NCBI RefSeq assembly: GCF_001005085.2
Contig: NZ_LBMU02000070.1
Location: 124,001 to 188,000 of the forward strand
Reading direction: 5' to 3'
Source of the DNA: Streptomyces humi
GTDB taxonomy: Bacteria; Actinomycetota; Actinomycetes; Streptomycetales; Streptomycetaceae
DNA length: 64,000 nucleotides
Position 1 is the stretch's first letter, and the number at the start of each line of letters is the position of its first letter. The translations under genes and the position numbers were made by a program. Positions 33,893 to 43,101 of the stretch are shown here, piece after piece. The notes beneath the pieces were generated by a model. That model saw only the letters and a program-made list of their open reading frames with translations. It had not been told where the DNA came from and searched no databases.

Positions 33893-35053
33893 ATGGACCA
33901 CCGCCTCTCCCCCGAACTGGAAGAACTCCGCCGCACGGTGGAGGAGTTCGCGCACGACGTCGTGGCGCCCAAGATCGGCGACTTCTACGAGCGGCACGAG
34001 TTCCCGTACGAGATCGTCCGCGAGATGGGCCGCATGGGCCTGTTCGGGCTGCCGTTCCCCGAGGAACACGGCGGCATGGGCGGCGACTACCTGGCGCTCG
34101 GCATCGCCCTGGAGGAACTCGCCCGGGTGGACTCGTCGGTGGCGATCACCCTGGAGGCCGGGGTGTCGCTCGGCGCCATGCCGATCCACCTCTTCGGCAC
34201 CGAGGAACAGAAGCGCGAGTGGCTGCCGAGGCTCTGCGCCGGGGAGCTCCTGGGCGCGTTCGGGCTCACGGAACCGGACGGCGGCAGCGACGCGGGCGCC
34301 ACCCGCACCACGGCCCGGCTCGACCCCGCCACCGACGAGTGGGTGATCAACGGCAGCAAGTGCTTCATCACCAACTCGGGCACGGACATCACGGGGTTGG
34401 TGACGGTCACCGCGGTCACCGGCCGCAAGCCGGACGGCAGGCCCCTGATCTCCTCGATCATCGTCCCCTCCGGCACCCCCGGCTTCACGGTCGCCGCCCC
34501 CTACTCCAAGGTCGGCTGGAACGCCTCCGACACCCGCGAGCTGTCCTTCGCCGACGTCCGGGTGCCGGCCGCCAACCTGCTGGGCGAGGAGGGCCGCGGC
34601 TACGCGCAGTTCCTGCGCATCCTGGACGAGGGCCGGATCGCGATCGCGGCGCTGGCGACCGGGCTGGCCCAGGGCTGCGTGGACGAGTCGGTGAAGTACG
34701 CGAAGGAGCGGCACGCCTTCGGGCGGCCGATCGGCAGCAACCAGGCCATCCAGTTCAAGATCGCCGACATGGAGATGAAGGCCCACACCGCCCGCCTGGC
34801 CTGGCGGGACGCGGCCTCCCGGCTGGTCGCCGGCGAACCCTTCAAGAAGGAGGCGGCCCTCGCCAAGCTCTACTCCTCGACGGTCGCCGTCGACAACGCC
34901 CGGGACGCCACCCAGGTGCACGGCGGCTACGGGTTCATGAACGAGTACCCGGTGGCCCGGATGTGGCGGGACGCCAAGATCCTGGAGATCGGCGAGGGCA
35001 CCAGCGAGGTCCAACGGATGCTGATCGCCCGCGAGCTGGGCCTGGTGAGCTGA
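33893..35053 (+). CDS. acdH: Acyl-CoA dehydrogenase AcdH (short branched-chain)
   Basis: A 386-residue acyl-CoA dehydrogenase. FAD and substrate blocks: AFGLTEPDGGSDAGATRTTA, INGSKCFITNSGTDITG, LDEGRIAIAALATGLAQGC, and near the end VHGGYGFMNEYPVARMWRDAKILEIGEGTSEVQRMLIARELGL. Glu in EIGEGTSE lies at the position of the classical catalytic Glu. Order and similarity match S. coelicolor acdH, reported to act in branched-chain acyl-CoA oxidation. Here it supplies methylcrotonyl-CoA from isovaleryl-CoA for the upstream enzymes. AGGAG lies 8 nt before the ATG. Its stop codon is in an 18-bp tandem repeat. Confidence 0.9.
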   Translation: MDHRLSPELEELRRTVEEFAHDVVAPKIGDFYERHEFPYEIVREMGRMGLFGLPFPEEHGGMGGDYLALGIALEELARVDSSVAITLEAGVSLGAMPIHLFGTEEQKREWLPRLCAGELLGAFGLTEPDGGSDAGATRTTARLDPATDEWVINGSKCFITNSGTDITGLVTVTAVTGRKPDGRPLISSIIVPSGTPGFTVAAPYSKVGWNASDTRELSFADVRVPAANLLGEEGRGYAQFLRILDEGRIAIAALATGLAQGCVDESVKYAKERHAFGRPIGSNQAIQFKIADMEMKAHTARLAWRDAASRLVAGEPFKKEAALAKLYSSTVAVDNARDATQVHGGYGFMNEYPVARMWRDAKILEIGEGTSEVQRMLIARELGLVS

Positions 35054-35121
35054 GCGGGCGGGCCCGGCTGAGCGGGCGGGCCCGGCTGAGCGGGCGGGCC
35101 TGACTGAGCGGGCGGGCCTCG
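35050..35121. repeat. 18-bp tandem repeat including the acdH stop
   Basis: Four units of 18 bp starting CTGAGCGGGCGGGC at 35050, 35068, 35086 and 35104; the first two are identical. The acdH TGA (35051-35053) lies in unit 1 and recurs in the same frame in each unit. Confidence 0.9.
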
Positions 35122-35123
35122 GG

Positions 35124-35759
35124 TCAGACCCCGCTCGCGTCCTCGGGGACGACCCGCAGGCCGGGGCGCGCGGGGTCGTCGCCGGGGATACCGGGCGGCA
35201 GCACGGGTGCCAGCGCCCGGAAGACCTCGCGCATCGCCCGGTCGTCGTACCCGGCGAGCGTCTCGGTGGCCTGGAGCAGCAGCCCGCCGCCGCGCAGTTC
35301 CCGTACCGCGTGGAACGCGCCGTCGGCCGAGAGGTGCGAGGCGCCGCCGAGCCGGGCGGCGAGCTCGGCGGGGACGCCGGTGACCCAGGAGTAGCCGCGG
35401 AGGTGGGTACGGGACTCCCCGAGGTACTTGCGGTGCGTCCGTCGCAGCGCCGCCTCCAGGTCGGGGGTGTCGTGGAAGTTCCGGAGGTCCACCCGCGCGA
35501 AGGCCGGGCCGGCGCCGTCGAGGGCGGCGGCCAGGAAGTCCGGCAGGGCCGCGCAGAAGACCGGGTCGGCGATCCGGTCACCGCCGAGCCCGAACACGGA
35601 GAGCTCGGTGTGCGTACCGCCGCGGCCCTTGTGCCGGCTGCCCACGCGCCCGTGGTCGTCGACCCACTCGCCCTCACCCGCCGACGGCTCGTGAAAGCCG
35701 GCACACGCGTAGAAGGGGTGCGCGCAACGCGTCGGCGGGTCCCGGACGTTGGACATCAT
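35124..35759 (-). CDS. Unrecognised protein divergent from desE, iron-box controlled
   Basis: A 211-residue soluble protein without signal or membrane segments. Visible features are a His/Cys-containing N-terminus (RCAHPFYACAGFHEP), a central part FHDTPDLEAALRRTHRKYLGESRTHLRGYSWVTGVP and an Ala/Leu-rich helical C-terminal half. I recognise no family. The ATG at 35759 (a second ATG at 35756) lies 1 nt from the iron box 35761-35779, so the box covers the place where the transcript must start; a leaderless message under iron repression is likely. As I recall, S. coelicolor has no gene between acdH and desE, so this may be a lineage-specific addition to the iron regulon. Reading matches neighbours in GC and codon use. 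Confidence 0.65.
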   Translation of the reverse strand: MMSNVRDPPTRCAHPFYACAGFHEPSAGEGEWVDDHGRVGSRHKGRGGTHTELSVFGLGGDRIADPVFCAALPDFLAAALDGAGPAFARVDLRNFHDTPDLEAALRRTHRKYLGESRTHLRGYSWVTGVPAELAARLGGASHLSADGAFHAVRELRGGGLLLQATETLAGYDDRAMREVFRALAPVLPPGIPGDDPARPGLRVVPEDASGV

Positions 35760-35760
35760 C

Positions 35761-35779
35761 TGAGGTTAGGCTAACCTAA
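35761..35779. promoter_or_regulatory. Iron box (DmdR1/IdeR type) upstream of desE
   Basis: TGAGGTTAGGCTAACCTAA matches the DtxR/IdeR/DmdR consensus TTAGGTTAGGCTAACCTAA at 18 of 19 positions. It serves desEF on the plus strand and the unknown gene on the minus strand. Confidence 0.92.
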
Positions 35780-35828
35780 GCGACGACTTGTCCGGCGGGT
35801 TTCCGCACGTCCGAAAGCAGCCACAGCC

Positions 35829-36875
35829 ATGTCCAACGCCAGAGCCGCCCACCTCACCCGCCGTGGCATCCTCGCCGCCGGCGGCGCCCTCGGCCTCGGT
35901 GCCGTGCTCGCCGCCTGCGGTGACGACGACAAGAGCGGTGGCTCCTCCGGCAAGGGGACGACAGCCGCCGGTTCCGGCCCCTGGAGCTTCAAGGACGACC
36001 GCGGGACCACCGTGAAGCTGGACAGGGCCCCGGCGAACATCGTCGCGTTCGTCGGTGTCGCCGCCGCGCTCCACGACTACGGCGTCGAGGTCAAGGGCGT
36101 CTTCGGCCCGACCACGACCAAGGACGGCAAGGCCGACGTCCAGGCGGGAGACATGGACGTCAGCAAGCTGACCGTCCTCGGCAACACCTGGGGCCAGTTC
36201 AACGTCGAGAAGTACGCGGCCCTCGCCCCGGACGTCCTCATCACCACGATGTTCGACGCGGCCGGCACCCTCTGGTACGTCCCGGACGAGTCCAAGGACA
36301 AGATCGCCAAGCTCGCGCCGAGCGTCGGGATCTCCGCCTACGACCGTCAGCTGACCGTTCCGCTCCAGCGGGTCTGGGCCCTCGCCGAGTCGCTCGGCGC
36401 GGACCTGACGGCGAGCAAGGTGGTGGACGCCAAGAAGCGCTTCGAGGCCGCGTCCACCCGGCTGCGGGCCGCCGCCAAGGCGCACCCGGACATCAAGGTG
36501 CTGGCCGGGTCCGCCGCCCAGAGCCTGTTCTACGTCTCCGGCACCGACCTCTCGGTGGACCTGGAGTACTTCAAGGCGCTCGGTGTGAACTTCGTGGAGC
36601 CGTCGGCGTCCGTGCTGAAGAAGAGCGGCGGCTGGTACGAGGACCTGAGCTGGGAGAACGTCGACAAGTACCGGGCCGACGTCATCATGATGGACGACCG
36701 CTCGGCGACCATCCAGCCGGCCGACATCACCGAGGCCACCTGGAAGAAGCTGCCCGCGGTCCAGGCCGGCCAGGTCATCGCCCGCTCCCCCGAGCCGATC
36801 TTCTCCTACGACAAGTGCGTCGCGATGGTGGAGAACCTCGCCAAGGCCCTGGAGACCGCGAAGAAGGTCAGCTGA
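35829..36875 (+). CDS. desE: Ferrioxamine-binding lipoprotein DesE
   Basis: A 348-residue periplasmic-binding-type siderophore receptor. Tat-like RR (LTRRGILAAGG, residues 9-19) is followed by lipobox LAAC with Cys29-30 region, so it is a membrane-anchored lipoprotein. The Fe-siderophore binding fold shows NIVAFVGVAAALHDYGVEVKG, YAALAPDVLITTMFD, and the C-terminal ADVIMMDDRSATIQP. It captures ferrioxamine at the cell surface for an ABC importer. Iron box 50 nt upstream; desF follows 47 nt downstream. Confidence 0.93.
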   Translation: MSNARAAHLTRRGILAAGGALGLGAVLAACGDDDKSGGSSGKGTTAAGSGPWSFKDDRGTTVKLDRAPANIVAFVGVAAALHDYGVEVKGVFGPTTTKDGKADVQAGDMDVSKLTVLGNTWGQFNVEKYAALAPDVLITTMFDAAGTLWYVPDESKDKIAKLAPSVGISAYDRQLTVPLQRVWALAESLGADLTASKVVDAKKRFEAASTRLRAAAKAHPDIKVLAGSAAQSLFYVSGTDLSVDLEYFKALGVNFVEPSASVLKKSGGWYEDLSWENVDKYRADVIMMDDRSATIQPADITEATWKKLPAVQAGQVIARSPEPIFSYDKCVAMVENLAKALETAKKVS

Positions 36876-36922
36876 CCTTCCGTCCCGCGCCCCCTACGAC
36901 TTCCTGACTCTCAGGAGCTCAT

Positions 36923-37759
36923 ATGACGACGGCCGTAGCCGCCCCGTTCCGTTTCTTCTCCCTCCGGGTCGTACGGACGAGGCGGCTCGGTCCGTCTCTG
37001 GTCCGGGTCACCTTCGCCGGTGCCGACCTGGCGCACTTCCACTCCCACGGACACGACCAGTCCCTGTCCCTGTTCCTCCCGGCACAGGGGCGCACCGAGC
37101 CCGTCGTCCCGATCGAGCTGGGCGACGGCTGGTGGCAGGGCTGGCGTGAACTCCCCGACGACGTACGGGCCGTGATGCGCTCCTACACACTGCGGGCGCT
37201 GCGCCGGAATCCCGACGAGATCGACATCGACTTCGCGCTGCACGGCATCGGGCCGGGCGCGGCCACTCCCCCGGGGCCCGCCTCCCGCTGGGCGGCACGG
37301 GCCCGCGCCGGGGATCCGGTGGTGCTGCTCGGCCCGGCGGTCGCGGACAACCGGGCGATCCGCTTCCGGCCGCCCGAGGACACCGACCTGGTGCTGGTCT
37401 GGGGCGACGAGACGGCCGTGCCCGCCGCGACCGCGATCCTGGAGGCGCTGCCCGCCGGGACCCGGGCCCGCGCCTGGCTCGAGGTCCCGCACGCAGGGGA
37501 CGTCCAGGACGTGGCCGCCGGGCCGGACGTGGAGATCACCTGGCTGACCGGCGGGCGCGGCGCCCTGGCGGAGATCCGCGCCGCCCGGCTACCGCGCTGC
37601 GAACGGCCGTACGTCTGGATCGCCGGCGAGTCGGGGCGGGTGCGGGAACTGCGCCGGCACTTCGTCCAGGAGCGCGGCACGGACCGCCGCCGGGTCACCT
37701 TCGTCGGCTACTGGCGGCGGGGCCTGACGGAGGAACAGCTCCGGGCGGCCGGGGAGTAG
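36923..37759 (+). CDS. desF: Siderophore-interacting protein (ferric reductase) DesF
   Basis: A 278-residue SIP/FAD-binding reductase. The N-terminal FAD domain has RSYTLRAL (MRSYTLRALRRNPDEIDIDFALHG) with the RxYT flavin motif; the SIP C-terminal domain has LVWGDETAVPAATAILEALP, YVWIAGESGRVRELRRHF and VGYWRRG. It releases iron from imported ferrioxamine by NAD(P)H-driven reduction in the cytoplasm. AGGAG precedes the ATG by 5 nt. Downstream, the desA promoter with its own iron box begins. Confidence 0.92.
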   Translation: MTTAVAAPFRFFSLRVVRTRRLGPSLVRVTFAGADLAHFHSHGHDQSLSLFLPAQGRTEPVVPIELGDGWWQGWRELPDDVRAVMRSYTLRALRRNPDEIDIDFALHGIGPGAATPPGPASRWAARARAGDPVVLLGPAVADNRAIRFRPPEDTDLVLVWGDETAVPAATAILEALPAGTRARAWLEVPHAGDVQDVAAGPDVEITWLTGGRGALAEIRAARLPRCERPYVWIAGESGRVRELRRHFVQERGTDRRRVTFVGYWRRGLTEEQLRAAGE

Positions 37760-37814
37760 TTGGGAAGGCGGAGTGACCGTCGTCACGGGAGAGGCAGCGC
37801 TTCGTTCGCGGTAC

Positions 37815-37833
37815 TTAGGTTAGGCTAACCTAA
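37815..37833. promoter_or_regulatory. Iron box upstream of desABCD
   Basis: TTAGGTTAGGCTAACCTAA is a perfect consensus; with flanking C and G it forms a palindrome of 10-bp arms (37814-37834). It lies 52 nt before the desA start. Confidence 0.95.
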
Positions 37834-37885
37834 GTGGAGCCGATCGCTCCGCACCCTCGCACGGATCGTCCCGGAGGCCCCCCTC

Positions 37886-39352
37886 ATGCGCTCGCACCTG
37901 CTCAACGACCTCACCGCGGAGCACTACCGCCGCCGCGTGACCGAAGGAGTAGAGCGGGTGGCGGCCAAACTCGCCGCCACCGACCGTCCGTTCACCGGTG
38001 TCGCCGTCGACGCCCTCGCCCCGCGCGTCGACGGCATCGACCTCGACCGTCCCCTGCACGACACCAGCGCGGTCCTGGACGAACTGGAGGACGTCTACCT
38101 CCGGGACGCGGTCTACTTCCACCACCCCCGCTACCTCGCCCACCTCAACTGCCCCGTGGTCATCCCGGCGGTGCTCGGGGAGGCGGTGCTCTCCGCCGTC
38201 AACTCCTCCCTGGACACCTGGGACCAGTCGGCCGGCGGCACCCTGATCGAGCGGAAACTGATCGACTGGACGACCGCCCGCATCGGCCTGGGCGAGGCCG
38301 CCGACGGCGTCTTCACCTCCGGCGGCACCCAGTCCAACCTCCAGGCGCTGCTGCTGGCACGGGAGGAGGCCAAGCCGGGGCCGGGTGGCCGGGAGGGGTC
38401 CGCCGGCCTTGCCGACCTGCGCGTCTTCGCCTCCGAGGTCGGCCACTTCAGCGTGCAGAAGGCGGCGAAACTGCTCGGCCTCGGCCCGGACGCGGTGGTC
38501 TCCGTCCCCGTCGGCCAGGACAAGCGGATGCAGACCGTCGCCCTCGCCCGCGAGCTGGAGCGCTGCAAGCGGGACGGTCTGGTGCCGATGGCGGTCGTCG
38601 CCACCGCCGGCACCACCGACTTCGGCTCCATCGACCCGCTGCCGGAGATCGCCGAGCTGTGCGAGCAGTACGGCGTGTGGATGCACGTCGACGCGGCCTA
38701 CGGCTGCGGGCTGCTCGCCTCCCTGAAGCACCGGGACCGGATCGCCGGCATCGAACGCGCCGACTCGGTCACCGTCGACTACCACAAGTCCTTCTTCCAG
38801 CCCGTGAGTTCGTCCGCCGTGCTGGTCCGGGACGCGGCCACCCTGCGGCACGCCACCTACCACGCGGAGTACCTGAACCCGCGCCGGATGGTGCAGGAGC
38901 GCATCCCCAACCAGGTCGACAAGTCCCTCCAGACCACCCGCCGCTTCGACGCCCTCAAGCTGTGGATGACCCTGCGCACCATGGGTGCCGACGGCATCGG
39001 CGAACTCTTCGACGAGGTCTGCGACCTGGCGGCCGAGGGCTGGCGACTGCTCGCGGCCGACCCGCGCTACGACGTCGTCGTCGAACCGTCGCTGTCCACC
39101 CTCGTCTTCCGTTACATCCCCTCCGCCGTGACCGACCCGGCCGAGATCGACCGCGCCAACCTGTACGCCCGCAAGGCCCTGTTCGCCTCCGGCGACGCCG
39201 TGGTCGCGGGCACCAAGGTCGGCGGCCGCCACTACCTCAAGTTCACCCTGCTCAACCCCGAGACCACGACGGCCGACATCACCGCCGTCCTCGATCTGAT
39301 CGCCGGCCACGCCGAGCAGTACCTGGGAGAGTCCCTTGACCGCGCGTCCTGA
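37886..39352 (+). CDS. desA: Lysine decarboxylase DesA
   Basis: A 488-residue group II PLP decarboxylase. The PLP site shows [11 protein letters not shown] with Lys301, the ligand Asp in [13 protein letters not shown], and [18 protein letters not shown] for the phosphate/stack region. It converts lysine to cadaverine, the first step of desferrioxamine E/B synthesis. GGAGG lies upstream of the ATG. desB begins within its last codons (17 nt overlap). Confidence 0.95.
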   Translation: MRSHLLNDLTAEHYRRRVTEGVERVAAKLAATDRPFTGVAVDALAPRVDGIDLDRPLHDTSAVLDELEDVYLRDAVYFHHPRYLAHLNCPVVIPAVLGEAVLSAVNSSLDTWDQSAGGTLIERKLIDWTTARIGLGEAADGVFTSGGTQSNLQALLLAREEAKPGPGGREGSAGLADLRVFASEVGHFSVQKAAKLLGLGPDAVVSVPVGQDKRMQTVALARELERCKRDGLVPMAVVATAGTTDFGSIDPLPEIAELCEQYGVWMHVDAAYGCGLLASLKHRDRIAGIERADSVTVDYHKSFFQPVSSSAVLVRDAATLRHATYHAEYLNPRRMVQERIPNQVDKSLQTTRRFDALKLWMTLRTMGADGIGELFDEVCDLAAEGWRLLAADPRYDVVVEPSLSTLVFRYIPSAVTDPAEIDRANLYARKALFASGDAVVAGTKVGGRHYLKFTLLNPETTTADITAVLDLIAGHAEQYLGESLDRAS

Positions 39353-40619
39353 GAGCCCGACCACCGTCCATGACTTCGTGGGGATCGGACTCGGCCCCTT
39401 CAACCTCGGACTCGCCTGCCTGACCGAGCCGATCGCCGAACTGGACGGCGTCTTCCTGGACGCCAAGCCCGCCTTCGAGTGGCACGCGGGCATGTTCCTG
39501 GACGGCGCCCACCTCCAGACCCCGTTCATGTCGGACCTGGTCACCCTCGCCGACCCCACCTCGCCGTACTCCTTCCTCAACTACCTGAAGGAGAAGGGCC
39601 GGCTGTACTCGTTCTACATCCGCGAGAACTTCTATCCGCTGCGGGTGGAGTACAACGACTACTGCCGCTGGGCCGCCGACAAACTGACCAACGTCCGCTT
39701 CGACACCACGGTGACGGAGGTCCGTCACGAGGACGAGGACGGGGTGTACGTCGTCGCCACGGCCGGCGGGGAGACCTACCGCGCCCGCCGACTGGTCCTC
39801 GGCACCGGCACCCCGCCGCACATCCCGGCGGCCTGCGAGGGCCTGGGCGGCGACCTCGTCCACAACTCGCGGTACCTCGGGCACCGCGAGGCGCTCCAGG
39901 CCAAGGAGTCGATCACACTGGTCGGCAGCGGCCAGTCCGCCGCCGAGATCTACCTCGACCTGCTGAGCGAGATCGACGTCCACGGCTACCGGCTGAACTG
40001 GGTGACCCGCTCCCCGCGCTTCTTCCCGCTCGAATACACCAAGCTCACGCTGGAGATGACGAGCCCCGAGTACGTCGACTACTTCCACGCCCTGCCCGAG
40101 GACACCCGCTACCGGCTCACCGCCGAACAGAAGGGCCTCTTCAAGGGCATCGACGGCGACCTGATCAACGAGATCTTCGACCTGCTCTACCAGAAGAACC
40201 TCGGCGGCCCGGTCCCCACCCGGCTGCTCACCAACTCCTCGCTGGACGGCGCCACGTACGACAACGGCACGTACACGCTGAAGCTGCGCCAGGAGGAGCA
40301 GGGCAAGGACTACGAGATCGAGACCCAGGGCCTGGTCCTGGCCACCGGCTACCGGTACGCCGAGCCCGAGTTCCTCAGGCCCGTCCGCGACCGGCTGCGC
40401 TACGACACGCACGGCAACTTCGACGTGGCCCGCAACTACGCGATCGACGTCACCGGCCGGGACGTGTTCCTCCAGAACGCCGGCGTCCACACCCACAGCA
40501 TCACCAGCCCCGACCTGGGCATGGGCCCCTACCGCAACGCGTACATCATCCGCGAGCTGCTGGGCTCGGAGTACTACCCCGTGGAGAAGACGATCGCCTT
40601 CCAGGAGTTCGCCGTATGA
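39336..40619 (+). CDS. desB: Cadaverine N-monooxygenase DesB
   Basis: A 427-residue FAD/NADPH N-hydroxylating monooxygenase of the lysine/ornithine type. Motifs: [14 protein letters not shown] (FAD), [16 protein letters not shown] (NADPH) and [14 protein letters not shown] (ATGY). It hydroxylates cadaverine to N-hydroxycadaverine. The start is TTG 39336, supported by GGGAG 7-8 nt upstream and by conserved sequence starting shortly after; it lies inside desA. Confidence 0.94.
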   Translation: MTARPESPTTVHDFVGIGLGPFNLGLACLTEPIAELDGVFLDAKPAFEWHAGMFLDGAHLQTPFMSDLVTLADPTSPYSFLNYLKEKGRLYSFYIRENFYPLRVEYNDYCRWAADKLTNVRFDTTVTEVRHEDEDGVYVVATAGGETYRARRLVLGTGTPPHIPAACEGLGGDLVHNSRYLGHREALQAKESITLVGSGQSAAEIYLDLLSEIDVHGYRLNWVTRSPRFFPLEYTKLTLEMTSPEYVDYFHALPEDTRYRLTAEQKGLFKGIDGDLINEIFDLLYQKNLGGPVPTRLLTNSSLDGATYDNGTYTLKLRQEEQGKDYEIETQGLVLATGYRYAEPEFLRPVRDRLRYDTHGNFDVARNYAIDVTGRDVFLQNAGVHTHSITSPDLGMGPYRNAYIIRELLGSEYYPVEKTIAFQEFAV

Positions 40620-41161
40620 GCACGATGACCATGACGTTCGCCTTCCGGCCCCTCGACCCCCTCCAGGACGCCGAGCTGCTGCACTCCTGGGTGACGCACC
40701 CCAAGGCGGCCTACTGGATGATGCAGGACGCGCGGCTGGAGGACGTCGAGCGGGCCTACATGGAGATCGCGGCCGACGAGCACCACCACGCGCTGCTGGG
40801 GCTCGGCCCGGACGGCGCGCCCGCGTTCCTGATGGAGCACTACGACCCCGTCCACCGGGAGCTGGTGGGGCTGTACGAGCCCGAGCCGGGCGACGTCGGG
40901 ATGCACTTCCTGACCCCCGCCACCGGCACACCCGTGCACGGCTTCACGAAGGCCGTCATCACCGCCGTCGTCGGCCGTCTCTTCGAGGACCCGGCGACCC
41001 GCCGGATCGTCGTCGAGCCGGACGTCCGCAACACGGCCGTGCACGCACTGAACGAGGCCGTCGGGTTCGTGCCCGTACGGGAGATCGAGAAGCCGGAGAA
41101 AAGGGCGTTGCTGAGTTTCTGCACCCGGGAGCGGTTCGAGCGGGCGGTGGCCGCCGTATGA
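40616..41161 (+). CDS. desC: N-hydroxycadaverine acyltransferase DesC
   Basis: A 181-residue GNAT/IucB-type acyl-CoA transferase. Family parts are [36 protein letters not shown] and [23 protein letters not shown]. It acylates N-hydroxycadaverine with succinyl-CoA or acetyl-CoA. The ATG overlaps the desB stop as ATGA, and its own stop overlaps desD as ATGA, so desBCD are translationally coupled. Confidence 0.94.
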   Translation: MSTMTMTFAFRPLDPLQDAELLHSWVTHPKAAYWMMQDARLEDVERAYMEIAADEHHHALLGLGPDGAPAFLMEHYDPVHRELVGLYEPEPGDVGMHFLTPATGTPVHGFTKAVITAVVGRLFEDPATRRIVVEPDVRNTAVHALNEAVGFVPVREIEKPEKRALLSFCTRERFERAVAAV

Positions 41162-42927
41162 CCCTCGCAGACGCGGTCGCCCACCTCTCCCCCGAGCGCT
41201 GGGAGAGGGCCAACCGGCTCCTGATACGCAAGGCGCTCGCCGAGTTCGCCCACGAGCGCCTGATCACCCCGGAGGCGGACGGGCCGTCGTACGTGGTCCG
41301 CAGCGACGACGGGCTCACCCGCTACCGCTTCACCGCCGTCCGCCGCGCCCTGGACCACTGGGAGGTGGACCCGGACTCCATCGGCCGTACCCGGGACGGC
41401 GCCGAACTGCCGCTCGCCGCCCTGGACTTCCTCATCGAGCTGAGGGGCTCCCTGGGGCTCAGCGACGAGATCCTGCCGGTCTACCTGGAGGAGATCTCCT
41501 CCACCCTCTCCGGCACCTGCTACAAGCTCGCCAAGCCCCGGGTCCCGGTCGCCGAGCTGGTGCGCGCCGGCTTCCAGGAGATCGAGACCGGGATGACCGA
41601 GGGCCACCCCTGCTTCGTCGCCAACAACGGGCGGCTCGGCTTCGGCGTCCACGAGTACCTGTCGTACGCCCCGGAGACCGCGAGCCCGGTCCGGCTGGTG
41701 TGGCTGGCGGCCCACCGGTCGCGTGCCGCCTTCACGGCGGGCGTCGGCATCGAGTACGAGTCCTTCGTACGGGAGGAGCTGGGTGAGGCGACCGTCGACC
41801 GCTTCCACGGCGTCCTGCGCGACCGGGGCCTCGACCCCGCGGACTACCTCCTCGTCCCGGTCCACCCCTGGCAGTGGTGGAACAAGCTCACCGTCACCTT
41901 CGCCGCCGAGGTCGCCCGTGACCACCTGGTCTGCCTGGGCGAGGGGGACGACGAGTACCTGGCCCAGCAGTCCATCAGGACCTTCTTCAACCGGTCCCAC
42001 CCGGAGAAGCACTACGTGAAGACCGCCCTGTCGGTCCTCAACATGGGCTTCATGCGCGGGCTCTCGGCCGCCTACATGGAGGCCACCCCGGCGATCAACG
42101 ACTGGCTGGCCCAGCTCATCGACAACGACCCGGTGCTGAAGTCCACCGGTCTGTCGATCATCCGGGAGCGGGCGGCCGTGGGCTACCGGCACCTGGAGTA
42201 CGAGAAGGCCACCGACCGCTACTCGCCGTACCGCAAGATGCTGGCCGCGCTGTGGCGGGAGAGCCCGGTGCCGGCTCTCCAGGAGGGCGAGTCGCTCGCG
42301 ACGATGGCCTCCCTCCTCCATGTGGACCACGAGGGCGCGTCCTTCGCCGCCGCGCTCGTCGAGCAGAGCGGGCTGACGCCGAAGGAGTGGCTGCGGGCCT
42401 ACCTGCGGGCCTACCTCACCCCGCTGCTGCACTGCTTCTACGCCTACGACCTGGTGTTCATGCCGCACGGTGAGAACGTCATCCTGGTCCTGGCGGACGG
42501 CGTGGTCCGGCGGGCGGTCTACAAGGACATCGCCGAGGAGATCGCGGTGCTGGACCCGGACGCGGTACTGCCGCCGGCGGTCGAGCGGCTGCGCGTCGAG
42601 GTCCCCGACGACCAGAAGCTGCTGTCGGTCTTCACGGACGTCTTCGACTGCTTCTTCCGCTTCCTCGCCGCGAACCTCGCGACCGCGGGGGTCCTCACGG
42701 AGGACGACTTCTGGCGGACGGTCGCCGAGGTCGTCCGCGAGTACCAGGAGTCGGCACCCGAACTCGCCGACAAGTTCGAGCGGTACGACATGTTCGCGCC
42801 CGAGTTCGCGCTGTCCTGCCTGAACCGGCTCCAGCTGCGCGACAACCGGCAGATGGTGGACCTGGCGGACCCGTCGGGCGCCCTCCAGCTGGTCGGAACC
42901 CTGAGGAATCCCGTCGCGGGGTTCTGA
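41158..42927 (+). CDS. desD: Desferrioxamine synthetase DesD (NIS synthetase)
   Basis: A 589-residue IucA/IucC-family ATP-dependent synthetase. Family segments: HPCFVANNGRLGFG, VPVHPWQWWNKL, KHYVKTALSVLNMGFMRGLSAAYMEATP, and HGENVILVLADG with acidic metal ligands further on. It joins and cyclises N-hydroxy-N-succinylcadaverine units to give desferrioxamine E, with B as acylated variant. A strong hairpin terminator follows 9 nt after the stop. Confidence 0.95.
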   Translation: MTLADAVAHLSPERWERANRLLIRKALAEFAHERLITPEADGPSYVVRSDDGLTRYRFTAVRRALDHWEVDPDSIGRTRDGAELPLAALDFLIELRGSLGLSDEILPVYLEEISSTLSGTCYKLAKPRVPVAELVRAGFQEIETGMTEGHPCFVANNGRLGFGVHEYLSYAPETASPVRLVWLAAHRSRAAFTAGVGIEYESFVREELGEATVDRFHGVLRDRGLDPADYLLVPVHPWQWWNKLTVTFAAEVARDHLVCLGEGDDEYLAQQSIRTFFNRSHPEKHYVKTALSVLNMGFMRGLSAAYMEATPAINDWLAQLIDNDPVLKSTGLSIIRERAAVGYRHLEYEKATDRYSPYRKMLAALWRESPVPALQEGESLATMASLLHVDHEGASFAAALVEQSGLTPKEWLRAYLRAYLTPLLHCFYAYDLVFMPHGENVILVLADGVVRRAVYKDIAEEIAVLDPDAVLPPAVERLRVEVPDDQKLLSVFTDVFDCFFRFLAANLATAGVLTEDDFWRTVAEVVREYQESAPELADKFERYDMFAPEFALSCLNRLQLRDNRQMVDLADPSGALQLVGTLRNPVAGF

Positions 42928-42935
42928 CCCGGGCC

Positions 42936-42974
42936 GGTGGGCTCCCCCGAGTACGGTCCTCGGGGGAGCCCACC
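42936..42974 (+). terminator. Terminator after desD
   Basis: A perfect 15-bp stem (42936-42950 with 42960-42974) and a 9-nt loop; no T-run. Confidence 0.85.
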
Positions 42975-43076
42975 GCCTTGCACGGACGCCGCCTTGCACG
43001 GACGCCGCCTTGCACGGAACCGTCGCCTTGCACGGAACCGTCGCCCTGTACGGAACCGTCGCCCTGTACGGACGCG
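42975..43076. repeat. Degenerate 16-18-bp tandem repeat
   Basis: Six degenerate units begin GCCTTGCACGGA or GCCCTGTACGGA (42975, 42991, 43007, 43025, 43043, 43061); units 1-2 are 16 bp, the rest 18 bp. Fills the space between the desD terminator and the next gene start. Confidence 0.85.
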
Positions 43077-43101
43077 GAGCCCGCGGTGGAACAATCCCCC
43101 C

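Noticed and set aside
42975-43076. CRISPR array
   Set aside because: Repeats are contiguous without spacers and no cas genes are near.
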